From Ferruginibacter paludis (lineage in GTDB: Bacteria > Bacteroidota > Bacteroidia > Chitinophagales > Chitinophagaceae), in assembly GCF_030409685.1 (NCBI RefSeq), contig NZ_JAUFQJ010000005.1, forward strand, positions 186,001 to 250,000: 64,000 bases of DNA, given 5' to 3'. Numbering within the stretch: the first letter of the stretch is position 1; each line of letters opens with the position of its first letter. Under the pieces are notes generated by a model that made no database searches, was not told where the DNA came from, and saw only the letters and a program-made list of their open reading frames with translations. Shown here piece by piece: positions 8,785 through 18,091 of the stretch. The translations under genes were made by a program, and so were the position numbers.

Positions 8785-10242
8785 TTATAAAACCGGCGAA
8801 AACAAACGGCAGGCTCTTTCAGGAAGCACCCTGTACCATGGACGATTTACCCATGCTTCCTTATCTATTTTTACCGCATCCTCAAGGTCCTTGAAAAATA
8901 CATTGCGCATGTCTGCTGCTACCTTTATGTCGTATATAATGGCATTCACCTCAAAGTTCAGTTCAAAGCTGCGGTGATCCATATTGGCTGTCCCTGCTAC
9001 TGTCAGTCTGCCATCAGTCACCAATGTTTTAGCATGCACAAATCCTCTCTGGTACAGGTAAATTTCCACGCCTGCAATCAGCAGATCTGTATAATTACTT
9101 TTAGAGGCGGCATTTACTATCCTGGAATCTGCTTTACCCGGCACCAGCAGTTTTACAGTCAATCCGCTGATAGCGGCCACTCTCAATGCTTCCAGCACAC
9201 TGTCACCGGGGATAAAATACGGAGTGGTAATTAATATCTCTTCTTTGGCAAGATATATTGCCTGTAAAATGGAAAACAAGATAGCTGGCTGGCTGGAGTC
9301 AGGCCCGCTGGCTGCAATCTGTACATAAGTTCCACATGCAGTTTCAACTGAACCGGTAAAATAATCCAATGTGGGTGTCAATGGTTGCGGGCAGCAGAAG
9401 TTCCAGTCGCACATAAAAAGATATTGGAGGTAATTCACAGCAGGCCCGTCAATCCTGACATGTGTATCACGCCAAAACAACTTACCTGAAAATTGCGGGC
9501 CGCTTTTATTTACATATTTATCACTCACGTTGATACCTCCCACAAAACCAGTCCTCCCGTCAATTACCACTATCTTCCGGTGATTGCGGTAGTTGATCCT
9601 GTTGGCTAAAAAGTAAAAATGTACTTTATGAAAAGGATGTATCTCCACCCCTGCCTTCCGCATCCGTTCCTCTGTTTTCTTTTTGATGGAAGGACTTCCA
9701 AAATCGTCATAAATAAACCTTACCTGTACACCCTGCTCCGCTTTTTGAATCAGCAGGTTCACCAGGGCAGTGCCTGTTTCATCATATTCGTAAATGTAGT
9801 ACTCCACATGCACATGATGCTTCGCTTCTCGGATGGCTTGCATCAAAACGGGAAACTTTTGCTCTCCGTTTATCAGTAATTGAATGCGATTATTAGTTGT
9901 AAGCGGACTGCCGGGATCTTTGATGAGCATAGCTGCCAGTTCTGTATACTCCGCAGCGTTTTTATCAACCTTTCCTGTTGATGTTTCATCAAAATCCGGG
10001 ATGGTGCTTTTGAGTTGTTCGAGTAACCTCACAGCTTGCTCCTTTTTTGTATTGTATTTTTTTATCCGCCAGTAATTGATGCCGAACGTAAGGTAAAAAG
10101 CAATACCAACCACCGGTATAAAAAAACAGAAAAGTAAATAAGCCAGTGTTTTATTGGTACTGTGTGTTTCAAAAATAATACGCAGGCAAACGGCGATCAG
10201 CACAACCAGGTATATTCCCACGGCAACTATTGTCCAGTTCAT
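8785..10242 (-). CDS. cls: Cardiolipin synthase (phospholipase D superfamily)
   Basis: 485 residues, the usual length for bacterial cardiolipin synthase A. Two N-terminal membrane helices (about residues 4-24 and 32-54), then two HKD motifs: H221-R-K223...D228 in NHRKIVVIDG and H403-A-K405...D410 in FVHAKTLVTDG, the latter followed by GTANMDHRSFELNFE, a family signature. The enzyme joins two phosphatidylglycerol molecules into cardiolipin and glycerol at the inner membrane. Both active-site halves are complete. The start ATG gives MNWTIVAVGIYLVVLIAV, consistent with a membrane anchor. The VOC gene follows 28 bases downstream. Confidence 0.93.
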   Translation of the reverse strand: MNWTIVAVGIYLVVLIAVCLRIIFETHSTNKTLAYLLFCFFIPVVGIAFYLTFGINYWRIKKYNTKKEQAVRLLEQLKSTIPDFDETSTGKVDKNAAEYTELAAMLIKDPGSPLTTNNRIQLLINGEQKFPVLMQAIREAKHHVHVEYYIYEYDETGTALVNLLIQKAEQGVQVRFIYDDFGSPSIKKKTEERMRKAGVEIHPFHKVHFYFLANRINYRNHRKIVVIDGRTGFVGGINVSDKYVNKSGPQFSGKLFWRDTHVRIDGPAVNYLQYLFMCDWNFCCPQPLTPTLDYFTGSVETACGTYVQIAASGPDSSQPAILFSILQAIYLAKEEILITTPYFIPGDSVLEALRVAAISGLTVKLLVPGKADSRIVNAASKSNYTDLLIAGVEIYLYQRGFVHAKTLVTDGRLTVAGTANMDHRSFELNFEVNAIIYDIKVAADMRNVFFKDLEDAVKIDKEAWVNRPWYRVLPERACRLFSPVL

Positions 10243-10933
10243 TCAATTAATTTTAAAGCAGATTTGATGACTACCGTTCCAATACTAAAAAACAACAATC
10301 AAAGTATGACCACATCAGTGAGGCTGATATCAAATGTACTCCATCTTCGATGTTCAACATCAAAGAATATACATGTAAATTTTAAAGAAGGTGTACCATG
10401 GATGACTGCTACTCCCTTTTATGGCTTTGGTTGCCACAGGCAGCAAAGGACACCCCCATCTTCTTTTTTGCATGCCAGATTTACCTGCACTTCAATATTA
10501 TGCTTCTAGAATATCCGGAGAACTATCATTGCATTCCTTTACTCATTCCAGCATACATCATTTGCCTTACTTCAGACACAACTGCCGTTGCAAAAAAGAA
10601 CTCACCATTTAAATAGTATAAATGACCACGTTTTTTTCCGGGGCAAGCTTCATAACACGCTCCTTTGTTTCATTTTTGTCAAACTAAATAGTGCAGGTGC
10701 TTGTCCTTTCAACTGAATTTTACCAGCCTTAAGCACGTCGTTGCATTAACCCGTTGTAGCATCCTTTATTACAATTAAATTTGCCGTCTGCAAGTTAAGG
10801 AATCAGCGATCTGGTAAGAGACGGCTCATACCAGCAAGTTTTATGAATATAATAACAGCAATCAAAACATCCAGGCCATGCAAACGGCCAACTGCCGGAT
10901 GAAAATAGCTTAATATTGCCGAAAACACATTGA
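10243..10933. other. Long intergenic region without recognised gene
   Basis: About 690 bases between the divergent cls and small-export-protein genes. Overlapping short frames around 10398-10616 on the plus strand have no protein-like composition. No tRNA, hairpin with T-run or decayed gene could be identified by eye. The length is unusual enough that a small RNA cannot be excluded. Confidence 0.4.
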
Positions 10934-11365
10934 ATGTTATATAAGATACTTACTGTTGCCGGACTGGCCACTTTTGAAATTTATGCAGCTATTCCTGCAG
11001 GCTTTGCATTTGGGCTAACGCCGTGGACGATTTTTTTTGCCAGCCTTGCAGGCGGTATCGTGGGTGTATTTGTTGCGGCATTTTTAGGGGGCGCCATTGA
11101 AAAATTAATCACTCGTTTCAGAAAGCCCAAAGCAGCAGCAGCAAAGGAGGCGAAGCCCAACCTGGCGCATAAACTCTGGCAAAAATATGGCATTATAGGC
11201 CTGGGCTTCTTGGGCACTTTTACCGTTGGCGCACCGGTAAGCATCGCGGTAGGGGTAGGCTTTAATGTTAACATGCACCGGCTGGCTACCTGGTGCTGCA
11301 TTGGTGTACTCGCCCGCTACGCAGTTTTTACACTGCTGGGATATTACGGAACCAAATTGTTTTAG
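10934..11365 (+). CDS. Small multidrug-export-like membrane protein
   Basis: 143 residues, strongly hydrophobic. About four membrane segments: residues 3-20, 24-55 (rich in Gly and Ala, FASLAGGIVGVFVAAFLGG), 90-112 (GIIGLGFLGTFTVGAPVSIAVGVGF) and 118-140. A basic cytoplasmic loop (residues 60-82: TRFRKPKAAAAKEAKPN) sits between them. The Gly/Pro pattern GTFTVGAPVS resembles the small multi-drug export family (Pfam PF06695-type), whose transport role is poorly tested. No partner gene nearby. Confidence 0.6.
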   Translation: MLYKILTVAGLATFEIYAAIPAGFAFGLTPWTIFFASLAGGIVGVFVAAFLGGAIEKLITRFRKPKAAAAKEAKPNLAHKLWQKYGIIGLGFLGTFTVGAPVSIAVGVGFNVNMHRLATWCCIGVLARYAVFTLLGYYGTKLF

Positions 11366-11565
11366 AACACGACACCCTGGTTGCATTAAGATGTGGAGAA
11401 AGCTGCACACATTTTATATCGTCCTTGATCTTTCGCATAATAAGGGCTGAGTGAAGTTATGGAAAACTACAAGTGTGCTCACTTTTAGTTATTAATTCAT
11501 TTTACAACAACACTGTGCGGCTACCATAATTACCCCGCTGTCACCCGCATGCCTTCCAAACCACC

Positions 11566-11573
11566 TATCTTTG
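11566..11573 (+). promoter_or_regulatory. -7 box TATCTTTG directly before a TTG start
   Basis: An exact TAnnTTTG box whose 3' end is four bases upstream of the TTG proposed as start of the next gene. Transcription would begin almost at the start codon, so the message would be leaderless or nearly so, or the true start is further in. Confidence 0.5.
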
Positions 11574-11577
11574 CACC

Positions 11578-11955
11578 TTGAAGAACTGTTTAAAAAATAT
11601 TGGTATACTCGGGGTGTTAGCACTGTATTGCTTCGTTGTAAGCGTGTACAGTGGTATTGCCATTGGCAATGCCGATGCTTTTTTTAAATCCGTTTCCGCT
11701 GAACAGCCGGGCTATAAAAAGGCTGTTGCTGCCGCGTCATTTTTTCATACTACCCAATCTGATATCTCAGGTGCATTTGTCAATGCCTGCAAAACTGCAC
11801 CATTTAAAAATACCCACGACGAAATCCTCTCTGGATTAAAAGCAGCTGAACAACTATTTTCACAACGTTTTTTGCAATACAATTTGTATTCAAAAAACTG
11901 CCTGATAAGGTTACAGAAAACGGCGCTCATTTTTCCTTTCCACTATTTCTGGTAG
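11578..11955 (+). CDS. Small conserved-looking protein with exported N-terminus and FPFHYFW end
   Basis: 125 residues if started at TTG 11578 (MKNCLKNIGILGVLALYCFVVSVYSG), which gives a Lys-rich start and one membrane or signal segment. There is no ATG near the N-terminus, so either TTG is used or the ATG was lost. The mature part is polar and it closes with LIRLQKTALIFPFHYFW, an ending that I have a sense of having seen in other Bacteroidota small proteins. Function unknown. A hairpin follows (11998-12034). Confidence 0.6.
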   Translation: MKNCLKNIGILGVLALYCFVVSVYSGIAIGNADAFFKSVSAEQPGYKKAVAAASFFHTTQSDISGAFVNACKTAPFKNTHDEILSGLKAAEQLFSQRFLQYNLYSKNCLIRLQKTALIFPFHYFW

Positions 11956-11997
11956 CTTTTTTTATTTTTTCTTTCAATTAAGTACATTTTTTTCATC

Positions 11998-12034
11998 GTA
12001 CTCCCCCACCCGGTTACATGCCGGGAGGGAGTAC
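11998..12034 (+). terminator. GC-rich hairpin between two small genes
   Basis: GTACTCCC (11998-12005) pairs with GGGAGTAC (12027-12034) and CCCGG (12009-12013) with CCGGG (12021-12025), with a small internal loop and the loop TTACATG. It is followed by TTTATTAATT. It ends the preceding gene and shows that an ATG at 12018 is unlikely to be the next start. Confidence 0.6.
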
Positions 12035-12059
12035 TTTATTAATTAAAAAAAAAATAAAA

Positions 12060-12551
12060 ATGGATATAGGAACATCTGTTACCGCAATACTTATTGTAAT
12101 TGCCTGCATTATACCTTTTGTAATAATGAATAAAATAAATGCCCGCCGGGAACGGCAATTTTTGCAACCGCTTTTTAACCTGGCGGAACATCACCAATCC
12201 AGGCTTTCGCAATATGATACCTGGAGCCACTCAGCCATAGGCATTGATCATACAAACGGCATTGTTTTCTTTTTCAAAAAGATAAATAACATCGAAACAT
12301 CCCGTGAGATAAGACTTTCAGCAATCAAAAAATGCCGGGTGATTCATGTTTCAAAAACTGTAAACGACGGGCAGGAAAATTTTAAAGGCATTGCCAGGCT
12401 TACACTCGCATTTGAACATTTGGACAACACCAAAGCAGATGAGTTGCTGGAATTTTACAATGCAGATTCAGATGGCGAGTCGTTAACCGGAGAGTTGCAA
12501 TTGGTAGAAAAGTGGCGGCACCTTATTGATAATAAAATGAACCCGAAATAG
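12060..12551 (+). CDS. Hypothetical membrane-anchored protein
   Basis: 163 residues starting MDIGTSVTAILIVIACIIPFVIMNK, one N-terminal membrane helix followed by a cytoplasmic domain of about 140 residues. The start at 12060 is preferred over an in-frame ATG at 12018 because the latter lies inside a terminator hairpin. The soluble part includes IGIDHTNGIVFFFKK and ends ELQLVEKWRHLIDNKMNPK. I do not recognise a family. Lies 70 bases upstream of the YitT gene and may be cotranscribed. Confidence 0.6.
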   Translation: MDIGTSVTAILIVIACIIPFVIMNKINARRERQFLQPLFNLAEHHQSRLSQYDTWSHSAIGIDHTNGIVFFFKKINNIETSREIRLSAIKKCRVIHVSKTVNDGQENFKGIARLTLAFEHLDNTKADELLEFYNADSDGESLTGELQLVEKWRHLIDNKMNPK

Positions 12552-12621
12552 AACAAAGCAAATAAACATAGGTGCCGCAAACAGTGTGGCGCTTATATTT
12601 TTAACTGTTAAAATAAGCAGT

Positions 12622-13596
12622 ATGACTCCCATCACCCAAATAATTGCCCAAACAGTTTTGCGGCAAAGCAAAAAGAAACAGCAGGAAAGCGAAAACTTCT
12701 CCAGTTACCGCCTTGCTAAAAAGCACCGTGAATTCTTAATTACAATTAAAGGGTACTTTAAAGATTTTCTGCTGATAACTGCGGGCATATTTTCAGCCTC
12801 CTTTGGCTTTAAAGGCTTTTTGCTTACCAATCATTTTATTGACGGTGGTGCAACAGGTATCTCGTTACTAATTTCAGCCTTGACACAAATTCCGTTGTAC
12901 ATCTTAATTATTTGTGTGAACATTCCGTTTATTCTGCTGGCCTATAATGTGGTGGGGAAACAGTTTGCAGTAAAAACGGCGCTGTCCATTGCCGGCCTGG
13001 CCATCTGCCTGGCCACCGTGCATTTTCCTAACATCACCAACGACAATTTACTGGTAGCTGTATTCGGCGGTTTCTTTTTGGGCGCCGGCATTGGCCTTGC
13101 AGTTCGAGGAGGTGCTGTTATTGATGGTACAGAAGTACTGGCCATTTTTTTAAGCCGAAAATTTGGCACCACCATTGGCGACATCATTATTGTAATCAAT
13201 GTGTTTATATTTTCGGTAGCAGCTTATTTTTTGTCAATTGAAGTAGCACTTTATTCCATGATCACTTATTTGTCAGCTTCCAAAACGCTTGACTTTATTG
13301 TTGAGGGTATTGATGAATACATGGGCGTTACAATCATATCCTCCCACAGCAATGAAATACGGCAAATGATTATTGATGTAATGGGCCGTGGCGTTACTGT
13401 GTACAGCGGCAAACGTGGCTATGGTAAAACTGGGGAAACAACAGAAGTGGATATTATTTATACTGTAATTACACGGCTGGAGTTGAACAAACTAAATACT
13501 GAGATTCAAAAAATCGAACCCTCTGCTTTTGTGGTAATCAATACTGTAAAAGATACAAAGGGTGGCATGATTAAGAAACGGCCTTTGCAGCACTGA
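12622..13596 (+). CDS. YitT family membrane protein (DUF161 + DUF2179)
   Basis: 324 residues. ATG at 12622 opens MTPITQIIAQTVLRQ; after a polar 40-residue stretch come about six membrane helices starting DFLLITAGIFSASFGFKGFLL, with the YitT signature HFIDGGATGISLL and the repeated GAGIGLAVRGGAVIDGTE. The C-terminal 90 residues (from MGVTIISSHSNEIRQMI) form the DUF2179 soluble domain with GRGVTVYSGKRGYGK. YitT proteins are putative inner-membrane transporters; substrate unknown. A terminator candidate follows at 13614. Confidence 0.88.
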   Translation: MTPITQIIAQTVLRQSKKKQQESENFSSYRLAKKHREFLITIKGYFKDFLLITAGIFSASFGFKGFLLTNHFIDGGATGISLLISALTQIPLYILIICVNIPFILLAYNVVGKQFAVKTALSIAGLAICLATVHFPNITNDNLLVAVFGGFFLGAGIGLAVRGGAVIDGTEVLAIFLSRKFGTTIGDIIIVINVFIFSVAAYFLSIEVALYSMITYLSASKTLDFIVEGIDEYMGVTIISSHSNEIRQMIIDVMGRGVTVYSGKRGYGKTGETTEVDIIYTVITRLELNKLNTEIQKIEPSAFVVINTVKDTKGGMIKKRPLQH

Positions 13597-13613
13597 TCAA
13601 TAAGAATGAAAAT

Positions 13614-13651
13614 AAAATGCCCCGGGATAGTGTATCATTCCGGAGCATTTT
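13614..13651 (+). terminator. Terminator after the YitT gene
   Basis: AAAATGC and CCGG (13614-13625) pair with CCGG and GCATTTT (13640-13651), one mismatch, loop of 14 bases. It lies 18 bases past the YitT stop and the 3' arm ends in TTTTG. Confidence 0.65.
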
Positions 13652-13771
13652 GTTTATATCATTGATACTAGTGTTTGTCATTTGGCAATCATACCTTTCG
13701 GTATATTTTCAAATCTCTTTTATAACAGATCCTTTTTTGCTGAAGGTGTACGACTAAAAGAAAGAATAACA

Positions 13772-14266
13772 ATGAAAAAATTACTTGTCAACGAACAATA
13801 TCAAATCAAAAAACAAGCGGGCAAAGGTGGCTGGAACTATGTTGTCATTACGGCAATTCCGGCGGATAAAAGAAATCACCTGGGTCTGATAAGGGTAAGC
13901 GGTTTTATCGACACTTATGAGCTGAAACAGTTTAATTTACTCCCCATGAAGGACGGCAATATGATGTTGCCATTAAAGACAGTTGTACGCAAACAAATTG
14001 CTAAAAAAGACGGTGACCAGGTGCATGTAAAATTATACACTGATGACTCGCCTGTTGTTATTCCGGACGAAATACTGCTTTGTTTGCTGGACTCGCCAAA
14101 AGCCCACCAGTTCTTTCTATCGCTAACCTCCAGCAATCAAAAATATTATATCGACTGGATTGAAGATGCCAAAAGACTGGAAACAAAGGCAGAAAGAATT
14201 ATTAAAACAATCGGCCGTTTGGAAAAAGGGCTGAAATTTTATGATTGGTTGAGGAAGGAATTATAA
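13772..14266 (+). CDS. DUF1905 + YdeI/OmpD-associated (OmdA) protein
   Basis: 164 residues from the ATG at 13772, preceded by an A-rich leader AAAGAATAAC. The first 90 residues match the DUF1905 beta-barrel-like domain: GWNYVVITAIPADKR, GLIRVSGFIDTYELKQFNLLPMKDGNMMLPL and the DGDQVHVKLYTDD ending. The C-terminal part SPKAHQFFLSLTSSNQKYYIDWIEDAK is the OmdA/YdeI helical domain. Members are cytoplasmic and of unclear role (stress and antimicrobial-peptide tolerance were reported for some). It converges on the thiol peroxidase gene with a 12-base gap. Confidence 0.8.
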   Translation: MKKLLVNEQYQIKKQAGKGGWNYVVITAIPADKRNHLGLIRVSGFIDTYELKQFNLLPMKDGNMMLPLKTVVRKQIAKKDGDQVHVKLYTDDSPVVIPDEILLCLLDSPKAHQFFLSLTSSNQKYYIDWIEDAKRLETKAERIIKTIGRLEKGLKFYDWLRKEL

Positions 14267-14278
14267 TTCAACTTTGTT

Positions 14279-14872
14279 TTATTTTACTGCAGCAATTGCA
14301 GCCGCATAGTCAGGCTCCTGGCCTATTTCAGGCACTTGTTGCTCGTACACAATTTTACCTTCCGGATTCACAACCACCACTGCACGGCTCAACAAGCCTC
14401 TCATAGGACCATCAGCTATTTGTACACCATACATGTTGCCAAAATCAGTTCTGAAATCAGATAACATTACTACGTGATCTATGCCTTCGGCACCACAAAA
14501 TTGCTTTTGTGCAAAGGGCAAATCTTTAGAAATACATAGCACTACAGCATTATTCAGCCCCGCAGCATCTTCGTTAAATTTTCTAACAGACTTGGAACAC
14601 ACGCCGGTATTAACACTCGGAAAAATATTCATGATAATGAATTTTCCTTTATAGTCAGCCAGGGCTTTTTCTTTAAGATCAACACCGGTTAATGTAAAGT
14701 CTTTAACGGGAGTACCTACAGCGGGCAATTTTCCAACTGTGTGAATCACTTTGCCACCCAGGGTAATAGCTGTACCGCTTTGTTGTGCAAAACAACTGAA
14801 AGAAAGGTATGTACCAAGGAGTAGAATAATGAAGGCTTTCGCAAAAAATGCGGCGTTATTGTTTCTGGTCAT
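14279..14872 (-). CDS. tpx: Thiol peroxidase with an export signal
   Basis: 197 residues. The Tpx core is complete: FPSVNTGVCSKSVRKFN with peroxidatic Cys92, and SKDLPFAQKQFCGAEG with resolving Cys126, the 34-residue spacing of atypical two-Cys Tpx. It reduces lipid and hydrogen peroxides using thioredoxin. Unusually, about 30 residues precede the core and form a signal peptide: Lys/Asn-rich start, AKAFIILLLGTYLSFSCFAQ, cleavage after FAQ. The standard family is cytoplasmic and about 165 residues, so this one seems to act in the periplasm. Promoter box at 14899-14906. Confidence 0.92.
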   Translation of the reverse strand: MTRNNNAAFFAKAFIILLLGTYLSFSCFAQQSGTAITLGGKVIHTVGKLPAVGTPVKDFTLTGVDLKEKALADYKGKFIIMNIFPSVNTGVCSKSVRKFNEDAAGLNNAVVLCISKDLPFAQKQFCGAEGIDHVVMLSDFRTDFGNMYGVQIADGPMRGLLSRAVVVVNPEGKIVYEQQVPEIGQEPDYAAAIAAVK

Positions 14873-14898
14873 AAAGAGTGAATTATGTATGTTGTATT

Positions 14899-14906
14899 CA
14901 AATATA
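14899..14906 (-). promoter_or_regulatory. -7 box TATATTTG of the tpx gene
   Basis: On the minus strand TATATTTG is an exact TAnnTTTG match. It lies 26 bases upstream of the tpx ATG and predicts a leader of about 20 bases. Confidence 0.5.
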
Positions 14907-15037
14907 CCCCATAAACATGTATCGCGGAATTGTCGTTTACTTACAAACTAATTTATTGTATAATTAATCCAACGTTCACTGTGTACCTATAAGTTTTTGG
15001 TGATATAACATACGGGAAGGCGGTAAAGGTTACTATA

Positions 15038-15802
15038 TCAGTTTTGCAACGTCGCTTTTAAATTGCCAAGGTATTCGTGAATCACATAATTCATTAACCC
15101 GATACGTTCAAAAGAAGGTAACCATTTTATATCCTCCTGAACCGGTCCTTCATTTATTTTATAATTTGTTGGAGCAGCAATGGGATTAAATCCCTGTGCA
15201 GCAAATAGTTTTATTGCCCTCGGCATATGGATTGCGTCGGTGACAATAATTACATGAGATTTTTTACTGTAATGGGCAGACAACTCACTTGCTTCTTCCT
15301 GGGTAGTGCTGGGTAAATTAAGTGTTTCCAGCTGACTGGAATCCACACCTAATACGATGGCTGCCCGTTTGGTAACCTGTGCCTGCGTTTCCAGGCCAAG
15401 TGAAGAATACCCCGAGCAAATAATGGTGCTGTTCTTTATCATCCTGTGCACACGGATAGCCTCAGCCAACCGGCCTAAAGCACACCATCCAATTTGCGCA
15501 TTCGGGGGCAAACGCTTGTCCAATACATATCCACTTCCCAGCACGTGAATCAATACCCTTTCTGAATCATTGAAATTGGTTGCTGCCGGGTAAGGCAGGT
15601 ATTTGCTTTCTAACTTACCGGCCAGGTAATTGGGTAAATAGGCTGTAGAACAAATTAAAAATATCAAAATAGCGCCGCTGATAAAAATGATCGCTGTTCT
15701 TCTTCTTTTGTACCTGTTAAAAATAAACGCAAGCGCCAGCAAAAGTATAAGCAAATTGAGAACAGTAAACTGACCCTTAAGGGCATATAAAAAATTCGAC
15801 AT
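15038..15802 (-). CDS. YdcF/SanA-type DUF218 membrane protein
   Basis: 254 residues. Two N-terminal membrane helices (LLILLLALAFIFN, then TAIIFISGAILIFLICSTAYL) lead to a periplasmic DUF218 domain: ERVLIHVLGSGYVLDKRLPPNA, NSTIICSGYSSLGLETQAQV, LETLNLPSTTQEEASELSA and VIIVTDAIHMPRAIKLFAAQGF, all in the family order. This is the ElyC/SanA arrangement, linked in other bacteria to envelope polysaccharide and barrier function. Second DUF218 gene in the window, but the membrane-bound type. Lone gene. Confidence 0.88.
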   Translation of the reverse strand: MSNFLYALKGQFTVLNLLILLLALAFIFNRYKRRRTAIIFISGAILIFLICSTAYLPNYLAGKLESKYLPYPAATNFNDSERVLIHVLGSGYVLDKRLPPNAQIGWCALGRLAEAIRVHRMIKNSTIICSGYSSLGLETQAQVTKRAAIVLGVDSSQLETLNLPSTTQEEASELSAHYSKKSHVIIVTDAIHMPRAIKLFAAQGFNPIAAPTNYKINEGPVQEDIKWLPSFERIGLMNYVIHEYLGNLKATLQN

Positions 15803-16117
15803 CAGAATAAAAAATGAAAGCGAAGGTATTGATTATCTACTGTTTTTATTTTATCAATTTGAACTTTGATACTGTCACCATGCGCCGGAAAAACATAGGT
15901 TATAAACATGCAGATCTTTTTCGCAAATGATTTCTTGTAAAATACCAATTAGCCTCATTTCTTCGTTATGTAAAATAAACACCGATAGGCAGGGATGAAT
16001 AATAGCACGGAGACATATTAAAAAACAATTGTACCTTTATCATTTTCAACAAACAGTGAAAACCAGGAAAGCCACTTGTTTTGGCGATACACGACAAAGC
16101 AACTTCTTTCTTTAGTC
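15803..16117. other. Divergent promoter region without clear boxes
   Basis: 315 bases between the membrane DUF218 gene and the surface protein gene. TACCTTTA near 16031 is a weak -7 candidate. No gene or hairpin seen. Confidence 0.35.
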
Positions 16118-18016
16118 ATGAAAAAAATTACGGTTAAATTTTTTCCTACCCGATGTATAGCAATACTTCTATTGCTGTCGTTTACTATTTCGTTATCTAT
16201 TACCACTAAGGCACAGCATCGCGATTATGGAATTGCCTATTCAGGTAATTTAAAAGGAGGCATCAGCATTTTTGGAAATACCTTACTTCATTTGGTTAAA
16301 GCCGATGGCACGGTTAACATTGATGCCATGAACGGTAACAGTGCAGATGGAAACAGTTCATACGATAACGGTGCATTTGGAACCGCAGATATGCAGTTTG
16401 TTGATATTGACGGCAACTCAGGCAATGGTGCAGGCACTAGAAATTCTTCTTCTGCCGATTTGATTTTACCTGCCGGAACTAACAATATTAAATTTGCCCG
16501 CTTATATTGGGGCGGCAGGGTTGTAAAGTCCGATTTTGATATGACCCTTACCCAAAATCAAACCATCAAAATAAGAAAAGGTGCATCAGGTGCTTACCAG
16601 GAGTTTGCTGCGGCTCAACTGGATAGAGATATTTCCAATCCGGGGCAGGCTGGTGAGTTTTGCTTTTACCAGGCATTTACGGATATCACCGCCCTGGTAC
16701 AACAGAATGGAAACGGTACTTATGCGGTGGGCAATGCTGCGCTTTCAAACGGCCTCGGCGGAGATTTTGGAAACTACGGTGCCTGGAGTATTGTGGTGGT
16801 GTACGAAAATGCTTCGGTGCCATATAACAGTGTAAGGGTTTATGATGGTTTTCAGCAAATTTATGAACACAGCGCTTCCACGGTAACCCATATTACACTA
16901 ACCGGTTTGAATGTGCCGGGTGGAGCACTTGCTTCCAAAGATGCTAAACTGGGTATCATTACCTGGGAAGGCGACGCAAAATACACCGGAGATGTGTTCA
17001 GCATCAATGGAAATAATTTTAGCAATGCCATTAACCCGGTAAATAATGTTTGGAATGGTACCATCTCTGATGACGGTAAACATGTTACTACTAAAAATCC
17101 CAATTATACAGATCAGATGGGCATTGACATTGACCAGTTTTATGTTGGTACCGGCTATGGCATTTTACCCAATGCTACCAGTGTAAACCTTGACCTGGGC
17201 ACCACCGAAGACCAATATTTTTGTGGCGTAATAACCATGGTGATTAAAATGAAGGACCCTTCCCTCAAGGTGGTGAAGACAGTAGCTGATGCCAATAAAA
17301 ATGGCACTGCCGAACCCGGTGAAGTATTGACTTATCAGTTAAAAGGCGCCAATATTGGTTATGGAAAAGCGACTGGAGTTCTGGTTACAGATACATTGCC
17401 GGCCGGCATAACCTTCCAGCGCAATTCGTTGATTGTAATGTATGGCCCGGGCGAAGTGCCGGGATTAAAAACAGACAGGTCGGATGATGATGTAGCAGAA
17501 TATAACGCTTCAACCAACTCAGTTACATTCAGAATGGGGTTTAATGCCAGTGCAACTGACGGAGGTTACCTGGATCATGGCGATTCATTCCTTGTAGCAT
17601 TTAATGTAATTGTAAATGTGCCTGACAACAAGCTGGAGGCACCAATTACCAATGTTGCCCGGGTAGTTGCCGAATCTGAAAGTGGAGACCGTTTTGTGGA
17701 TGAAGGCTCCGCTGTGATCTACCTGCATTTTCCGCCTGTGCCAGAAGATAAAAACATTCATATACCAAATGCCTTTACACCCAACGACGACAATTTAAAT
17801 GACCGTTGGCAAATCCCCTGGCTCATCTATTATCCGCTTGCCGAAATATCCATATTCAACCGGTATGGACAACTGGTATTTTTTGACAAGGGCAATACCA
17901 AACAATGGGATGGAAAAACGAATGGCAAAAAACAACCCATCGGCGCCTATGTGTACAGGATAGATTTTAAAAATGGTGCTAAAATAAAAGGCGGAACCGT
18001 TTTGCTCCTGCGCTAA
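16118..18016 (+). CDS. Type IX secretion cargo surface protein with DUF11 domain and gliding-motility C-terminal domain
   Basis: 632 residues from the ATG at 16118. A signal peptide (KKITVKFFPTRCIAILLLLSF...TTKAQ) is followed by a large beta-rich region (residues about 25-380, with NNIKFARLYWGGRV and FGNYGAWSIVVVYEN). Then a DUF11-like domain starts at DPSLKVVKTVADANKNGTAEPGE, with TYQLKGANIGYGKATGVLVTDTLPAG, typical of cell-surface repeats. The C-terminus, from IPNAFTPNDDNLNDRW through ISIFNRYGQLVFF and PIGAYVYRIDF, is the gliding-motility-associated domain, the type B sorting signal of the type IX secretion system. The protein is probably released or anchored at the cell surface; its ligand is unknown. 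Confidence 0.9.
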   Translation: MKKITVKFFPTRCIAILLLLSFTISLSITTKAQHRDYGIAYSGNLKGGISIFGNTLLHLVKADGTVNIDAMNGNSADGNSSYDNGAFGTADMQFVDIDGNSGNGAGTRNSSSADLILPAGTNNIKFARLYWGGRVVKSDFDMTLTQNQTIKIRKGASGAYQEFAAAQLDRDISNPGQAGEFCFYQAFTDITALVQQNGNGTYAVGNAALSNGLGGDFGNYGAWSIVVVYENASVPYNSVRVYDGFQQIYEHSASTVTHITLTGLNVPGGALASKDAKLGIITWEGDAKYTGDVFSINGNNFSNAINPVNNVWNGTISDDGKHVTTKNPNYTDQMGIDIDQFYVGTGYGILPNATSVNLDLGTTEDQYFCGVITMVIKMKDPSLKVVKTVADANKNGTAEPGEVLTYQLKGANIGYGKATGVLVTDTLPAGITFQRNSLIVMYGPGEVPGLKTDRSDDDVAEYNASTNSVTFRMGFNASATDGGYLDHGDSFLVAFNVIVNVPDNKLEAPITNVARVVAESESGDRFVDEGSAVIYLHFPPVPEDKNIHIPNAFTPNDDNLNDRWQIPWLIYYPLAEISIFNRYGQLVFFDKGNTKQWDGKTNGKKQPIGAYVYRIDFKNGAKIKGGTVLLLR

Positions 18017-18091
18017 ATTACCTGGCACATGCCTGCTACTGTTTCTGAAAAGTTAGCCCCCGGGACAAGGAGGCGCAACCCAAGTCGAATA

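Noticed and set aside
10398..10616. Overlapping short frames in the long spacer after cls
   Set aside because: No signal peptide, domain or ribosome site; composition looks like noncoding DNA and the frames overlap each other.
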